The notes beneath the pieces are model-generated. The model was not told the DNA's origin and ran no database searches. It saw nothing but the letters and a program-made list of their open reading frames with translations. Shown here in pieces: positions 6,660 through 14,485 of a stretch of DNA of 19,891 nucleotides (its first letter is position 1; each line of letters begins with the position of its first letter). Source of the DNA: Paracoccaceae bacterium (GTDB lineage: Bacteria > Pseudomonadota > Alphaproteobacteria > Rhodobacterales > Rhodobacteraceae); assembly GCA_027069385.1 (NCBI GenBank), contig JALXER010000173.1:1-19891 (forward strand), written 5' to 3'. The position numbers and the translations under genes are program-made.

Positions 6660-7358
6660 ATGGCCGATCTTGTAAAATCCGAAGCAGACCATATCGAAGC
6701 GGCCCGCAAGGCGCTGGTCGATGCGGCACTGGTGCATGTGGTTTTTGACGGCTGGAGCGACGCAACTCTGAACGCCGCCATTCAGGATACCGGCGTTGAT
6801 CCGGGCTTGGCAAAACAGGCCTTCCCGCGCGGGCCGGTCGATCTGGCGCTGGCCTTTCATTTTGACGGTGATGCGCAGATGGTACAGGCCCTGAACCTGA
6901 CCAATCTCGAAGAGATGCGCTATTCCGCGCGGGTGGCCCATGCGATCAGCACCCGTCTGCACATCGCCGCCCCGCACAAAGAGGCCGTGCGCCGCGGCCT
7001 GACCTTTTTTGCCCTGCCCACCCACGCCGCCGACGGCGCGCGCGCGGTCTGGCATACGGCCGATGCGATCTGGAACGCACTGGGCGATACCAGCCTTGAT
7101 GTGAACTGGTATACCAAACGCATGACGCTTGGCGCGGTTTACTCGGCCTGCGTGCTTTATTGGCTGGGCGATGAATCCGATGGGCATGCGGACACAGAAG
7201 CATTCATCAAGCGGCGCATCGAGGATGTCATGCAGATCGAAAAGGCCAAGGCAGGCTTTCGCAAAAGCGGGTTTGGCAAGGTGTTTACCCGCACGACATC
7301 AGGGCTGTTCGACCTGATCCGTGCACCACAGCAAGGGGGCTTTGATGGCGCTAAGTGA
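6660..7358 (+). CDS. COQ9-family ubiquinone biosynthesis protein
   Basis: A 232-residue protein of the COQ9 family, which binds lipid and supports ubiquinone biosynthesis, in eukaryotes by delivering substrate to the COQ7 hydroxylase. The N-terminal ~60 residues resemble a TetR-like helical bundle (AALVHVVFDGWSDATLNAAI, then a turn with DPGLAKQAFPRG). The diagnostic C-terminal part is DVNWYTKRMTLGAVYSAC, followed by VLYWLGDES and FIKRRIEDVMQ. The start ATG at 6660 has GGGGGC 4-9 bases upstream; an upstream start at 6597 would overlap the rpsU promoter region. The gene overlaps the next one by 14 bp and begins a three-gene operon. Confidence 0.9.
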   Translation: MADLVKSEADHIEAARKALVDAALVHVVFDGWSDATLNAAIQDTGVDPGLAKQAFPRGPVDLALAFHFDGDAQMVQALNLTNLEEMRYSARVAHAISTRLHIAAPHKEAVRRGLTFFALPTHAADGARAVWHTADAIWNALGDTSLDVNWYTKRMTLGAVYSACVLYWLGDESDGHADTEAFIKRRIEDVMQIEKAKAGFRKSGFGKVFTRTTSGLFDLIRAPQQGGFDGAK

Positions 7359-8232
7359 AAATGTCTGGACCTGGTTCAAAGGTGACTGGATCAAGGGCAA
7401 CCTGCCAATTCTGGGCGCGGCAGACCATGCCACATGGCAAGGCACGCTGGTTTTTGACGGCTGCCGGCGCTTTAACGGGGTCACGCCCGACCTTGATCTG
7501 CACTGCGCGCGCATTGTGCGCTCGGCCGAGGCCATGGGCATGTACCCCCCCTATACGGCTGCGGAAATCGAAAAGGTGATCACCAACGGGCTGCGGCTGT
7601 TCCGCCCGGAAACGCCGCTTTACCTGCGCCCGATGATGTGGTCGCAAGAAGGCTCGGCAGCGCTGATCGACCCGGACCCCAACTCGACCGAAATCGCCAT
7701 TTGCATCGAAGAGTTGCCGATGAAGGAACCGGGCGAATTCAGCCTGACCGTCAGCCCGTTTCGCCGCCCCCATCAGGACACCGCCGTGACCGAGGCCAAG
7801 GCCGCCTGCCTGTACCCCAACAATGGCCGCATCGCCGCCGAGGCCCGCAAGCGCGGCTTTAACAACGCACTGTCGCTCGATCTGGACGGGAATGTGGCCG
7901 AAACCGCCTCTACCAACGTGTTTATGCTGCGCGACGGGGTATTTCTGACACCGGTGCCCAACGGCACTTTTCTGAACGGCATCACCCGCCAACGGGTTAT
8001 TTCGCTGCTGCGCGAGCATGGCCACGAGGTGCAGGAAACCACCCTGACCGTGACCGATTTCGAGCAGGCCGAGGAAATCTTCCTGACCGGCAACGCCAAC
8101 AAGGTAACGCCGGTGACGCGCTTTGAAACCCGCGAGCTACCGACCGATAACGGCATGATGGTGCGCGGGCTGTATTGGGACTATGCCGCTACTTTCCTGA
8201 AGAAACGGAAATCAAGACATGCGCGCTATTGA
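7345..8232 (+). CDS. Class IV aminotransferase (branched-chain aminotransferase-like)
   Basis: A 295-residue PLP-dependent enzyme of fold type IV. The probable Schiff-base lysine is in TEAKAACLYPNNGRIA, followed by the phosphate/PLP-binding region DLDGNVAETASTNVF and FLNGITRQRVISLL, in the order seen in branched-chain amino acid aminotransferases (IlvE). Such enzymes interconvert Leu/Ile/Val and their 2-oxoacids, but class IV also includes D-amino acid aminotransferase and aminodeoxychorismate lyase, so substrate is not certain. The start ATG at 7345 follows AGGGGG and lies inside the COQ9 coding sequence (14-bp overlap), implying translational coupling. It overlaps the downstream oxidoreductase by another 14 bp. 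Confidence 0.85.
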   Translation: MALSENVWTWFKGDWIKGNLPILGAADHATWQGTLVFDGCRRFNGVTPDLDLHCARIVRSAEAMGMYPPYTAAEIEKVITNGLRLFRPETPLYLRPMMWSQEGSAALIDPDPNSTEIAICIEELPMKEPGEFSLTVSPFRRPHQDTAVTEAKAACLYPNNGRIAAEARKRGFNNALSLDLDGNVAETASTNVFMLRDGVFLTPVPNGTFLNGITRQRVISLLREHGHEVQETTLTVTDFEQAEEIFLTGNANKVTPVTRFETRELPTDNGMMVRGLYWDYAATFLKKRKSRHARY

Positions 8233-9190
8233 GATCAGCCAGCCCGGCGGCCCCGAGGTATTGCGCTTGTGCGAACGCCCGCAACCAAAGCCCGGACCCG
8301 AGGAAATACTGATCAAGGTCGCCTATGCCGGTGTCAACCGACCCGATGCGCTGCAACGCGCCGGTGCCTATGCCCCGCCCGCCGGTGCCAGCGACCTGCC
8401 CGGGCTGGAGGCCGCGGGCGAGGTGGTCGCCATTGGCGCGGGCGTGTCGCGCTGGCAGGTGGGTGATCAGGTATGCGCCCTGCTGCCCGGTGGCGGCTAT
8501 GGCGAGTTTGTCACCACCCATCAGGATCATGCCCTGCCCATCCCCGCCGGTCTGGACCTTGCCCTGGCCGCCGCCCTGCCCGAAACCTTTTTCACGGTCT
8601 GGAGCAACGTGTTTATGCGCGGCGGTTTGCAGGCTGGTGAAAAGGTGCTGATCCACGGCGGTTCCTCGGGCATTGGCACCACCGCAATCCAGTTGGCGCA
8701 TGTGTTTGGCGCGCGGGTGTTCACCACGGCAGGAAGCGCCAAGAAATGCGCGGCCTGCACCGAGTTGGGGGCCGAAAGGGCGATCAATTACCGGACCGAG
8801 GATTTTGTCGAGGTTGTCCGCAGCCTTGGCGGCGTCGATCTGGTTCTGGACATGGTGGGCGGCGCGTATATCGCCCGCAACATCAAGGCGCTGAACCCCG
8901 ATGGCCGCCTGGTGATGATCGCGTTTCTGGGCGGAGCAGTGGCCGAGGTGAACTTTGCCCATATCATGATGAAACGCCTAAACGTCACGGGCTCTACCCT
9001 GCGCCCGCAATCGGTTCAGGCCAAGGCGGAAATTGCGCAGGCGCTGCGGGCCAAAGTCTGGCCGTTGATCGAATCAGGTCGGCTGGGTCCGGTCATCGAT
9101 TCTACCTTTGCGTTATCCGATGCCGCCGCCGCGCACCAAAGATTGGAGAGCAGCGGCCATATTGGCAAAATTCTTCTAAAAATTGGCTAA
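8219..9190 (+). CDS. NAD(P)H:quinone oxidoreductase-like medium-chain reductase (zeta-crystallin/PIG3 type)
   Basis: A 323-residue zinc-free member of the medium-chain dehydrogenase/reductase superfamily. The N-terminal catalytic domain has VAYAGVNRPDALQRAGAY and LPGLEAAGEVVAIG. The Rossmann domain has HGGSSGIGTTAIQLA (the AxxGxxG-type nucleotide loop), then NYRTEDF and VDLVLDMVGG. The C-terminus ends SSGHIGKILLKIG, as in TP53I3/PIG3 and QOR proteins. Family members reduce quinones or enones with NADPH; the substrate is not known here. ATG 8219 overlaps the previous gene by 14 bp with only a weak ribosome binding site, consistent with translational coupling. No terminator follows before the AT-rich region at 9191. 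Confidence 0.9.
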   Translation: MRAIEISQPGGPEVLRLCERPQPKPGPEEILIKVAYAGVNRPDALQRAGAYAPPAGASDLPGLEAAGEVVAIGAGVSRWQVGDQVCALLPGGGYGEFVTTHQDHALPIPAGLDLALAAALPETFFTVWSNVFMRGGLQAGEKVLIHGGSSGIGTTAIQLAHVFGARVFTTAGSAKKCAACTELGAERAINYRTEDFVEVVRSLGGVDLVLDMVGGAYIARNIKALNPDGRLVMIAFLGGAVAEVNFAHIMMKRLNVTGSTLRPQSVQAKAEIAQALRAKVWPLIESGRLGPVIDSTFALSDAAAAHQRLESSGHIGKILLKIG

Positions 9191-9209
9191 TTAGACAAAT
9201 ATTATTCTA

Positions 9210-9239
9210 TTTTGACATTTGTCAAAATCTCGTCATAAA
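9210..9239 (+). promoter_or_regulatory. Candidate promoter with an overlapping palindromic operator
   Basis: TTTTGACATTTGTCAAAA (9210-9227) is a perfect 8-bp inverted repeat around TT. It contains a perfect -35 hexamer, TTGACA (9212-9217). A -10-like CATAAA (9234-9239) follows at 16-bp spacing, four of six matches. A regulator bound to the palindrome would block the -35 box. It would drive the transthyretin-like gene from a leader of about 150 bases, which contains a small hairpin at 9354-9373 (CCGGCG/CGCCGG). Confidence 0.5.
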
Positions 9240-9392
9240 GCTGCCATGTTTTATGCGCAGACTCGAGCCCATGCAGAGACGTTTAACGCTTGGCGCTTAC
9301 AAAGCAAAGTAACGAGTAAACTGGATGCACATATGATACTGAAACTAGATACACCGGCGCGAAGCGACGCCGGAGCAATACGGGACAAAAAG

Positions 9393-9740
9393 ATGACCAA
9401 ACTAACCCTTAAACTTGTCGACAGCGCCAGCGGTGAACCGGCCGCAAATGTGTCCTTCGAGACCCGCAAGATTGTTGACGGCGACTGGCAGTTGATCTCG
9501 CAGGATGCCACCGATGCAGGCGGTCGCGCCGATATCGCCGACGAAGCCGATTCAAAAGACGGGGGGTATTTCGAATTGCTGATGTATTTTGGCAACTATT
9601 TCACCGCCAAGGAATACATTCTGCCGCAGATGAAATTCGTCGATATCGTGCCCTTGCGCTTCGGGATCGAGCCGGGACAGGCCGACGCGCAGGTGGTTAT
9701 CTCTTTTTCGCCCTACGGCTATACCGTGGTGCGCACCTGA
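9393..9740 (+). CDS. Transthyretin/HIUase-like protein lacking the hydrolase residues
   Basis: A 115-residue protein with the transthyretin-like fold pattern: VDSASGEPAANVSFETRKI, DATDAGGRADI, YFELLMYFGNYF, ILPQMKFVDIVPLRF and the terminal SFSPYGYTVVRT, matching in order the beta strands of 5-hydroxyisourate hydrolase and the SPYGYSTYRGS end. Of the catalytic residues, the Arg in GGR (R45) is kept. The first His (THVLD) is replaced by LKLVD, the HxH before the last strand is missing (ADAQVV), and the YRGS end has become VVRT. It is therefore unlikely to hydrolyse hydroxyisourate and may be a binding or structural protein. The start at 9393 gives the usual family length; in-frame starts at 9219 and 9333 would add sequence with no counterpart in the family. 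No signal peptide is seen. Confidence 0.75.
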   Translation: MTKLTLKLVDSASGEPAANVSFETRKIVDGDWQLISQDATDAGGRADIADEADSKDGGYFELLMYFGNYFTAKEYILPQMKFVDIVPLRFGIEPGQADAQVVISFSPYGYTVVRT

Positions 9741-9781
9741 ACCGGTAACTTTAGGCAATACATTGGCGGGCAGCTTTGTAT

Positions 9782-10043
9782 GGGCGTAGACCCATAACCC
9801 ACAGGCCACCAGCGCGATCCTCGCGAAATATCAATGGGTTGGGGCGCGCGGCACAGGGTGGCCCCCTTTGCAAGCGCCCCGAGCCATTGAGATGAAGCGA
9901 GGATCGCGCCCTTCGGGTTTGGCGGATTTTCGCCCTGACTGCGTTACAAGGCCTTGAAATAGAACCACTATTCCTGCGGCCTTGCGCCTGGTCAGAACGA
10001 AAATCCGTCAAACTGGTGGCTTGTGGATTATGGGTCTACGCCC
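9782..10043. repeat. Palindromic inverted-repeat element, copy 2 (262 bp, more complete)
   Basis: The ends form a 31-bp terminal inverted repeat with two mismatches (9782-9812 against 10013-10043; outermost GGGCGTAGACCCATAA). Inside are two further stems. One pairs 9812-9837 with 9884-9909 (26 bp, about four mismatches, core GCGCGATCCTCGC). The other pairs 9924-9953 with 9978-10006 (GGATTTTCG, CTGAC and CAAGGCC with their complements). Together they form a three-way junction on either strand. The element lies between the transthyretin-like gene and the first glycosyltransferase, ending 36 bases before its start, so it would be transcribed as leader or spacer RNA. No open frame with a recognisable product is seen. 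Confidence 0.85.
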
Positions 10044-10079
10044 TAAGCTGTCCGTGTTTTGTTGTAACGCCGGAATGGT

Positions 10080-12326
10080 TTGCCTTTGATCCGCACCTGT
10101 TTCATTCTTGACGAGTTATACCCGGGCGACCGGGGCGGTATCGGGCGACTGATGCACAATATCGTGCATGACGCCAAAAACCGGCATCCCGATCTTGACC
10201 TGCATATCCTGCTTGCCCGCACCATGGCGCCGGACGGGGTGGAAGCATTGCAAAAGGCTTTTGACGGCTTGGCCACGCTGCATTTTCTTGGCGATGATGC
10301 GGCGATTTCAAAGCGGCTGGGCATTGCGGGCATCGGGGTCTCGGCGGCCAATACGGCCAGCCTGAATGCGGTCATGCAGAACGGGTTGCGCGTGCTCGAT
10401 GCAATGCTTGAAATTCAGGCGGTTACCGGCCCGTTCGACCATATCGAAATCCCCGACCATATGGGGTTGGGGGCGGTGCTGTTGATGGTGCGCGAGGCCG
10501 GAATCGCCTTTGAAACCGCACAAATCACCTGTCGCCTGCATTCCAGCCTGTCGCTGATCATGGCGCATGAACCGTTCCACCATCCGCGCAGCGAATGGGT
10601 GGCCCCGCGCATAGAGCTGGAACGGTACAGTCTGGACAAGGCCGACCGGATCATCGCCCATATCCCCGAGATTGCCCGCTTGAATCACGCGCATTTCGGC
10701 CTTGATGCGGCGTGGCTCGACAAGGTTGAAACCGCGTTTCCTCCGGCAATCTGGCCCGCCAGCCCGCGCGACCCCGACCAACGCCCGACCGCGCCCGATT
10801 TCCTGTTCACCTCGCGTTTTCAACCGTTCAAGCGCCCTGAACTGTTTATCAAGGCAGCGGCGGTTTTTCTGGACCGGAACCCCGGGTATAGCGGCGATTT
10901 CCGGCTGGTTTCCTATGGATTCAACCGCGAATATATCGACGCGCTGCGCATGATGGTGCCCGAGCGCCATCTGGACCGGATCCGTCTGGAACCGGACCAG
11001 CCGGGCGCGGTGCGCGATCAGGCCATGGCCGGTGCCATCATCGTGCAGCCCTCGAATTTCGAAAGTCTCTGCACCCTTGCCTATGAAGTGGCGGCCAACC
11101 GCAATCCGGTGCTGTTGTCGCGCGACTGCGCCGCCTTTGGCCGGTTCGAGCGCTGGAAAGACGGCGAAAACTGTCTGATGTTCGACCCCGACCCCGCTGC
11201 GCTGGCCGACACCATGCAGGCCGCGCTGCACTGGACCCCGTCAAGCGCCGTGGATATCACCCCCGACCCGCACTATTTTGCCACAGCGGCCAGCCCCGCA
11301 ACGCCGGTAAAAGCCGAATCACCCTGTCGCGTGCTGGTCGGCCCGCTGCACAGCCCCGCGGATTTCGACCGGTTCGCCCGCTTTGCCGAAACCTGCACCG
11401 TGCCCGCAACCGGATACGCCCCCGCGCGCCTTGCCCCGCTTTACCCCGACGCCGCGCATCTGGTCTGGCTGGACGAGGCCGGGTATCAGGGCGCGCAGTT
11501 GCGCCAGTTGGCAGGCAAAACCGAAACCGTAGTGCTGGCCAGCCCCGATGCCCTGCCCATGCCGGATTTCTTGCGCTATGGGCGCAAGGTTACCCGCATT
11601 GGGCGGGCGTTCTCGGCCAATTCGGTCAGCGCCGAGAATGGGCGGCTCTATATCTATTGTGGCAAAATGGGCAGTATGCTGGCCTCGGATTACCGGCTTT
11701 GCCCGCCTTGTGTCATGCTGCACCGCGATGACCTGCACCTGATTGCACCGGATGATGACCGCGACCTGAACCTGCGGCTGCTGACCCGTCTGGCGGGCGC
11801 GGATACCGACCTGACCCTTGCGCCCACGCCCCTGATCACCGAGCATCGCCCGCTGCTGAACGATAAACCCGACCGGCGCTTGCTGGGCTATGATCCGGCG
11901 GGCTGGCAAAACGGCATTCGTAAAATCGCGGTCGAGGTCAGAACCGCCCGCCATACGCCGCTGCTCCACGAGACCGAAATTCCGGTTACGGCACCGGTTG
12001 ACCTGTCGGAAATCCGGGTCAGTGCCGATACGCCGCTGGCTATTCCGCTGCACCTTCCGCGCCCGTTGCTGGGTGAAATTCTGGGTATCCGCATCGAAAA
12101 CCGCGCGCCCGACAGCGGGTTGGGCGTTTCACTGCACCATTGCGACGAAACCGCGGCGATCAGCGCCCATGAACAGGGGCTGCAAACCCGCAAGTTCGCC
12201 GCCGGTCAACGCTATATCGCCCGATGGGGGCCATTGTGGCGCGCCGATACGCTGGTATTTGTCGCCACATCCACAACGGATATTGTTATCAAGCTGGATC
12301 GGTTTATAATCTTTTCACGCGAATGA
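10080..12326 (+). CDS. Glycosyltransferase, GT4-like with a large C-terminal extension
   Basis: A 748-residue protein. Residues 1-390 form a GT-B glycosyltransferase: GGIGRL at 19-24 near the N-terminus, FTSRFQPFKRPE at 243-254 (nucleotide-sugar phosphate-binding R/K), and E328-x7-E336 in NFESLCTLAYE, the retaining GT4 donor-site motif. Residues ~400-600 are unrecognised and contain a CPPC pair (540-543). The last ~130 residues look like a beta-sandwich, perhaps carbohydrate binding. No membrane segment is seen, so it probably acts in the cytoplasm. The start is unusual: an in-frame stop at 10065-10067 leaves only TTG codons at 10080 or 10086; the nearby ATG at 10075 is out of frame. It is followed after 5 bp by another glycosyltransferase. 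Confidence 0.85.
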   Translation: MPLIRTCFILDELYPGDRGGIGRLMHNIVHDAKNRHPDLDLHILLARTMAPDGVEALQKAFDGLATLHFLGDDAAISKRLGIAGIGVSAANTASLNAVMQNGLRVLDAMLEIQAVTGPFDHIEIPDHMGLGAVLLMVREAGIAFETAQITCRLHSSLSLIMAHEPFHHPRSEWVAPRIELERYSLDKADRIIAHIPEIARLNHAHFGLDAAWLDKVETAFPPAIWPASPRDPDQRPTAPDFLFTSRFQPFKRPELFIKAAAVFLDRNPGYSGDFRLVSYGFNREYIDALRMMVPERHLDRIRLEPDQPGAVRDQAMAGAIIVQPSNFESLCTLAYEVAANRNPVLLSRDCAAFGRFERWKDGENCLMFDPDPAALADTMQAALHWTPSSAVDITPDPHYFATAASPATPVKAESPCRVLVGPLHSPADFDRFARFAETCTVPATGYAPARLAPLYPDAAHLVWLDEAGYQGAQLRQLAGKTETVVLASPDALPMPDFLRYGRKVTRIGRAFSANSVSAENGRLYIYCGKMGSMLASDYRLCPPCVMLHRDDLHLIAPDDDRDLNLRLLTRLAGADTDLTLAPTPLITEHRPLLNDKPDRRLLGYDPAGWQNGIRKIAVEVRTARHTPLLHETEIPVTAPVDLSEIRVSADTPLAIPLHLPRPLLGEILGIRIENRAPDSGLGVSLHHCDETAAISAHEQGLQTRKFAAGQRYIARWGPLWRADTLVFVATSTTDIVIKLDRFIIFSRE

Positions 12327-12331
12327 GGTAG

Positions 12332-14482
12332 GTGCCCCCCACGCACCCGAGAATTGAGAGAGCAAATTTGTTACAAGCTTCGGCCATTGTGAATATCCAT
12401 CGGGAAGGGCTGTTGCTGACCCCGACCCTGAACAGCCTGAAACTGGCCAAGGATAACGCCACGGCGGCGGGGCACCGGATTGAACTGGTGATCGTTGCCG
12501 ACCGCTCGGATGCGCCGACCATGGCCATTGTGGAACGCTATAGCGGGATCGTCGATCGGGTGATACCGGTCGAATTCGGTGATCTGGGGGCCTCTCGCGA
12601 ATATGGCATCCGTCAGGCCGCCAATGACTGGGTGTTTATGCACGACGCGGATGACCTGTTTTCCTCTAACTGGTATACGCGGTTTTTCGAGATGATGGCC
12701 GCCGGTGAAATCGATGAACGCACGGTGTATCACACCGACCTGTTCGCCCGTTTTGGCCACAATCAGGACATCCGCCAGATGATCGACAGCTGGGACCCGC
12801 GCTTTCACCCGCTGTTTCTGGCCTCGGAATGGTATTACTCGAACAAGGCGGTGCTTAACCGCAAGCTGTTTGACGAATTCCCCATGCCCTATAACGACAC
12901 CCGCACCGGCATTGGTAACGAGGACTGGACATGGTCCTGCCACACCATCGACAAAGAGGTACGGCACTATAAAATCCCCGAGACCATCTGCTTTTACCGC
13001 GTGAAACCGGTCGAGCAGTCCATGGGCCTTAATCCGGGCATGATCCATGCCGCCTCGCCACTGTTCGAGCCGGACAACATGCTGCGCTATGACATCCACC
13101 GCGCCAGCGCGCCGCATAATATCAGCGCATTTTGCGATACCATGGTGGCCAAGGGGGATCCGGTGATCGGTGACGGCCCGCCGCCTGACTGGTTCTGGCG
13201 CGAGGTGGCGATCCAGCAGGAATTTGAATCGCTGATTTCCGATTATCACGCGATGGAGCCGGGCAGCCTGCGCTGCCAATTGCCCAACCTGCATTACAAC
13301 GTGGTTGCCGCCACCCAGTACCTGATGCGCGACATGGACGAGCGGCCCAAGATTTTCGTCTTTGCCAGCATGGCCAACCTGCGCGCCGCCGACCGCGTGG
13401 TCGAGCAGTTTCTGGCCGCCGCGCGCGATTATCAGGGCCAGTCCCACCAGCCGGTGCTGGTGGTGGATGATGATGACGGGTTTGTGTTCTCGGATTTCGG
13501 CCTGATGGGGCGTTACGGGGCCAAGCTGATCAGCATCCGGGCCTATCGCGACCTGTTCAAGCCCGAGGACTGGTATTACAACCGCCTGCTGATGCGCCCG
13601 ATTGTGCAATCACCGAACTGCATCGTGATCGACCTTGGCTCCGACACCTTTGCGCGGATCTTCGACGAATTTCATCGGGTCATTCTGGAAAACGCCACCG
13701 ACAGCATCGCGGTGCTGGCCGATAAATCGGTTGACCTGCTATCGCCCGCGCTGAACAACATCGCCGGCAATGTGGCCTTTGCCAATGCCCATAACGGCAA
13801 GGATTTGCGCGTATGCCTGCGCCCCGAAATGCGCGACGCGCTGGCGGGCAATGTGGACTGGCCGCTGGCGCTGTGGCCCCAGGGGCTTAGCGACGCGATA
13901 GAAGATGTATCCCGATTGCGCTATCGCCAGTTGACCGATCAGGCAAGCTTTGATCTGGCCGATTTGCTCGAATCCCCGTTGCTGGACAGCAAGGCACAAA
14001 AGCGCCAGCGTCGGGTACCCGCGGCGTTCAAGGTCAAATCGTTGCAAAAGGGCGAAGTCACGGTTTCGCGCCTGACCCGCGACGGCAAGGTTTCATACCT
14101 CTATCAAACCAGCATAACCTGGGTCAGCGCGCAAAACTATGCCATTGCGCATGATTTCCTGCATGCCAACCCGCATATCTGGCTGGTGCCGCCGCAAATC
14201 AATGCGCTGTTGTCGCCCGAGGGCAAATACCGGTTCCGCTGGAACAACTATTCCGACCCGCAACAGGTATTCATGACGTGGTATGACCAGCTGGTCACCA
14301 AGAACCGGGTGCCCATTGCGGTGCTAACCCGCGAGCAAATCAACAAAACGCTGCCGGAAACGCCGCTCGATCTGGCGCGGGCGCTTTATGTCTATGCGGG
14401 CAACAGCGCCAAACAGGCCAGCGCATCGGGGGAAACCATGGCCATCGCCATGAGCCCGAAAATGTACGAATTCACGGGGTAG
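12332..14482 (+). CDS. Glycosyltransferase, GT2 N-terminal domain plus unknown C-terminal domain
   Basis: A 716-residue protein. Residues ~17-230 form a GT-A (GT2) domain: SAIVNIHREG, VIVADRSD (53-60), the metal-binding HDADD at 104-108 and the ED pair in GNEDWTW (E197, D198), the likely catalytic base. Residues ~340-716 are a second region beginning RPKIFVFASM, with VLVVDDDDGF and VIDLGSDTF; I do not recognise it, though it could be another glycosyltransferase-like or carbohydrate-active domain. The start is uncertain: GTG 12332 lies very close to GAGG, while TTG 12368 follows GAGAGAG and begins right before the GT2 fold. It sits 5 bp after the previous gene and 3 bp before the next, so the three are almost certainly one operon. 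Confidence 0.85.
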   Translation: MPPTHPRIERANLLQASAIVNIHREGLLLTPTLNSLKLAKDNATAAGHRIELVIVADRSDAPTMAIVERYSGIVDRVIPVEFGDLGASREYGIRQAANDWVFMHDADDLFSSNWYTRFFEMMAAGEIDERTVYHTDLFARFGHNQDIRQMIDSWDPRFHPLFLASEWYYSNKAVLNRKLFDEFPMPYNDTRTGIGNEDWTWSCHTIDKEVRHYKIPETICFYRVKPVEQSMGLNPGMIHAASPLFEPDNMLRYDIHRASAPHNISAFCDTMVAKGDPVIGDGPPPDWFWREVAIQQEFESLISDYHAMEPGSLRCQLPNLHYNVVAATQYLMRDMDERPKIFVFASMANLRAADRVVEQFLAAARDYQGQSHQPVLVVDDDDGFVFSDFGLMGRYGAKLISIRAYRDLFKPEDWYYNRLLMRPIVQSPNCIVIDLGSDTFARIFDEFHRVILENATDSIAVLADKSVDLLSPALNNIAGNVAFANAHNGKDLRVCLRPEMRDALAGNVDWPLALWPQGLSDAIEDVSRLRYRQLTDQASFDLADLLESPLLDSKAQKRQRRVPAAFKVKSLQKGEVTVSRLTRDGKVSYLYQTSITWVSAQNYAIAHDFLHANPHIWLVPPQINALLSPEGKYRFRWNNYSDPQQVFMTWYDQLVTKNRVPIAVLTREQINKTLPETPLDLARALYVYAGNSAKQASASGETMAIAMSPKMYEFTG

Positions 14483-14485
14483 CGC

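Noticed and set aside
9210..9227. Palindrome as the terminator of the quinone reductase operon
   Set aside because: The stem is AT-rich and short and is followed by TCTCG rather than a T-run; the -35 box inside fits a promoter/operator better.
9219..9392. Longer N-terminus for the transthyretin-like protein
   Set aside because: The added residues have no counterpart in the family and would overlap the candidate promoter; the start at 9393 gives the normal length.
124..10043. CRISPR array
   Set aside because: The repeat has only two copies almost 10 kb apart, each ~260 bp with internal palindromes; there is no regular repeat-spacer pattern and no cas gene.
10075..10089. ATG at 10075 as the glycosyltransferase start
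   Set aside because: This frame meets TGA after four codons and is not the glycosyltransferase frame.
12371..13609. A 412-residue open frame on the minus strand
   Set aside because: It lies opposite the GT2 glycosyltransferase, whose HDADD and ED motifs show which strand codes; the antisense product has no recognisable domain.
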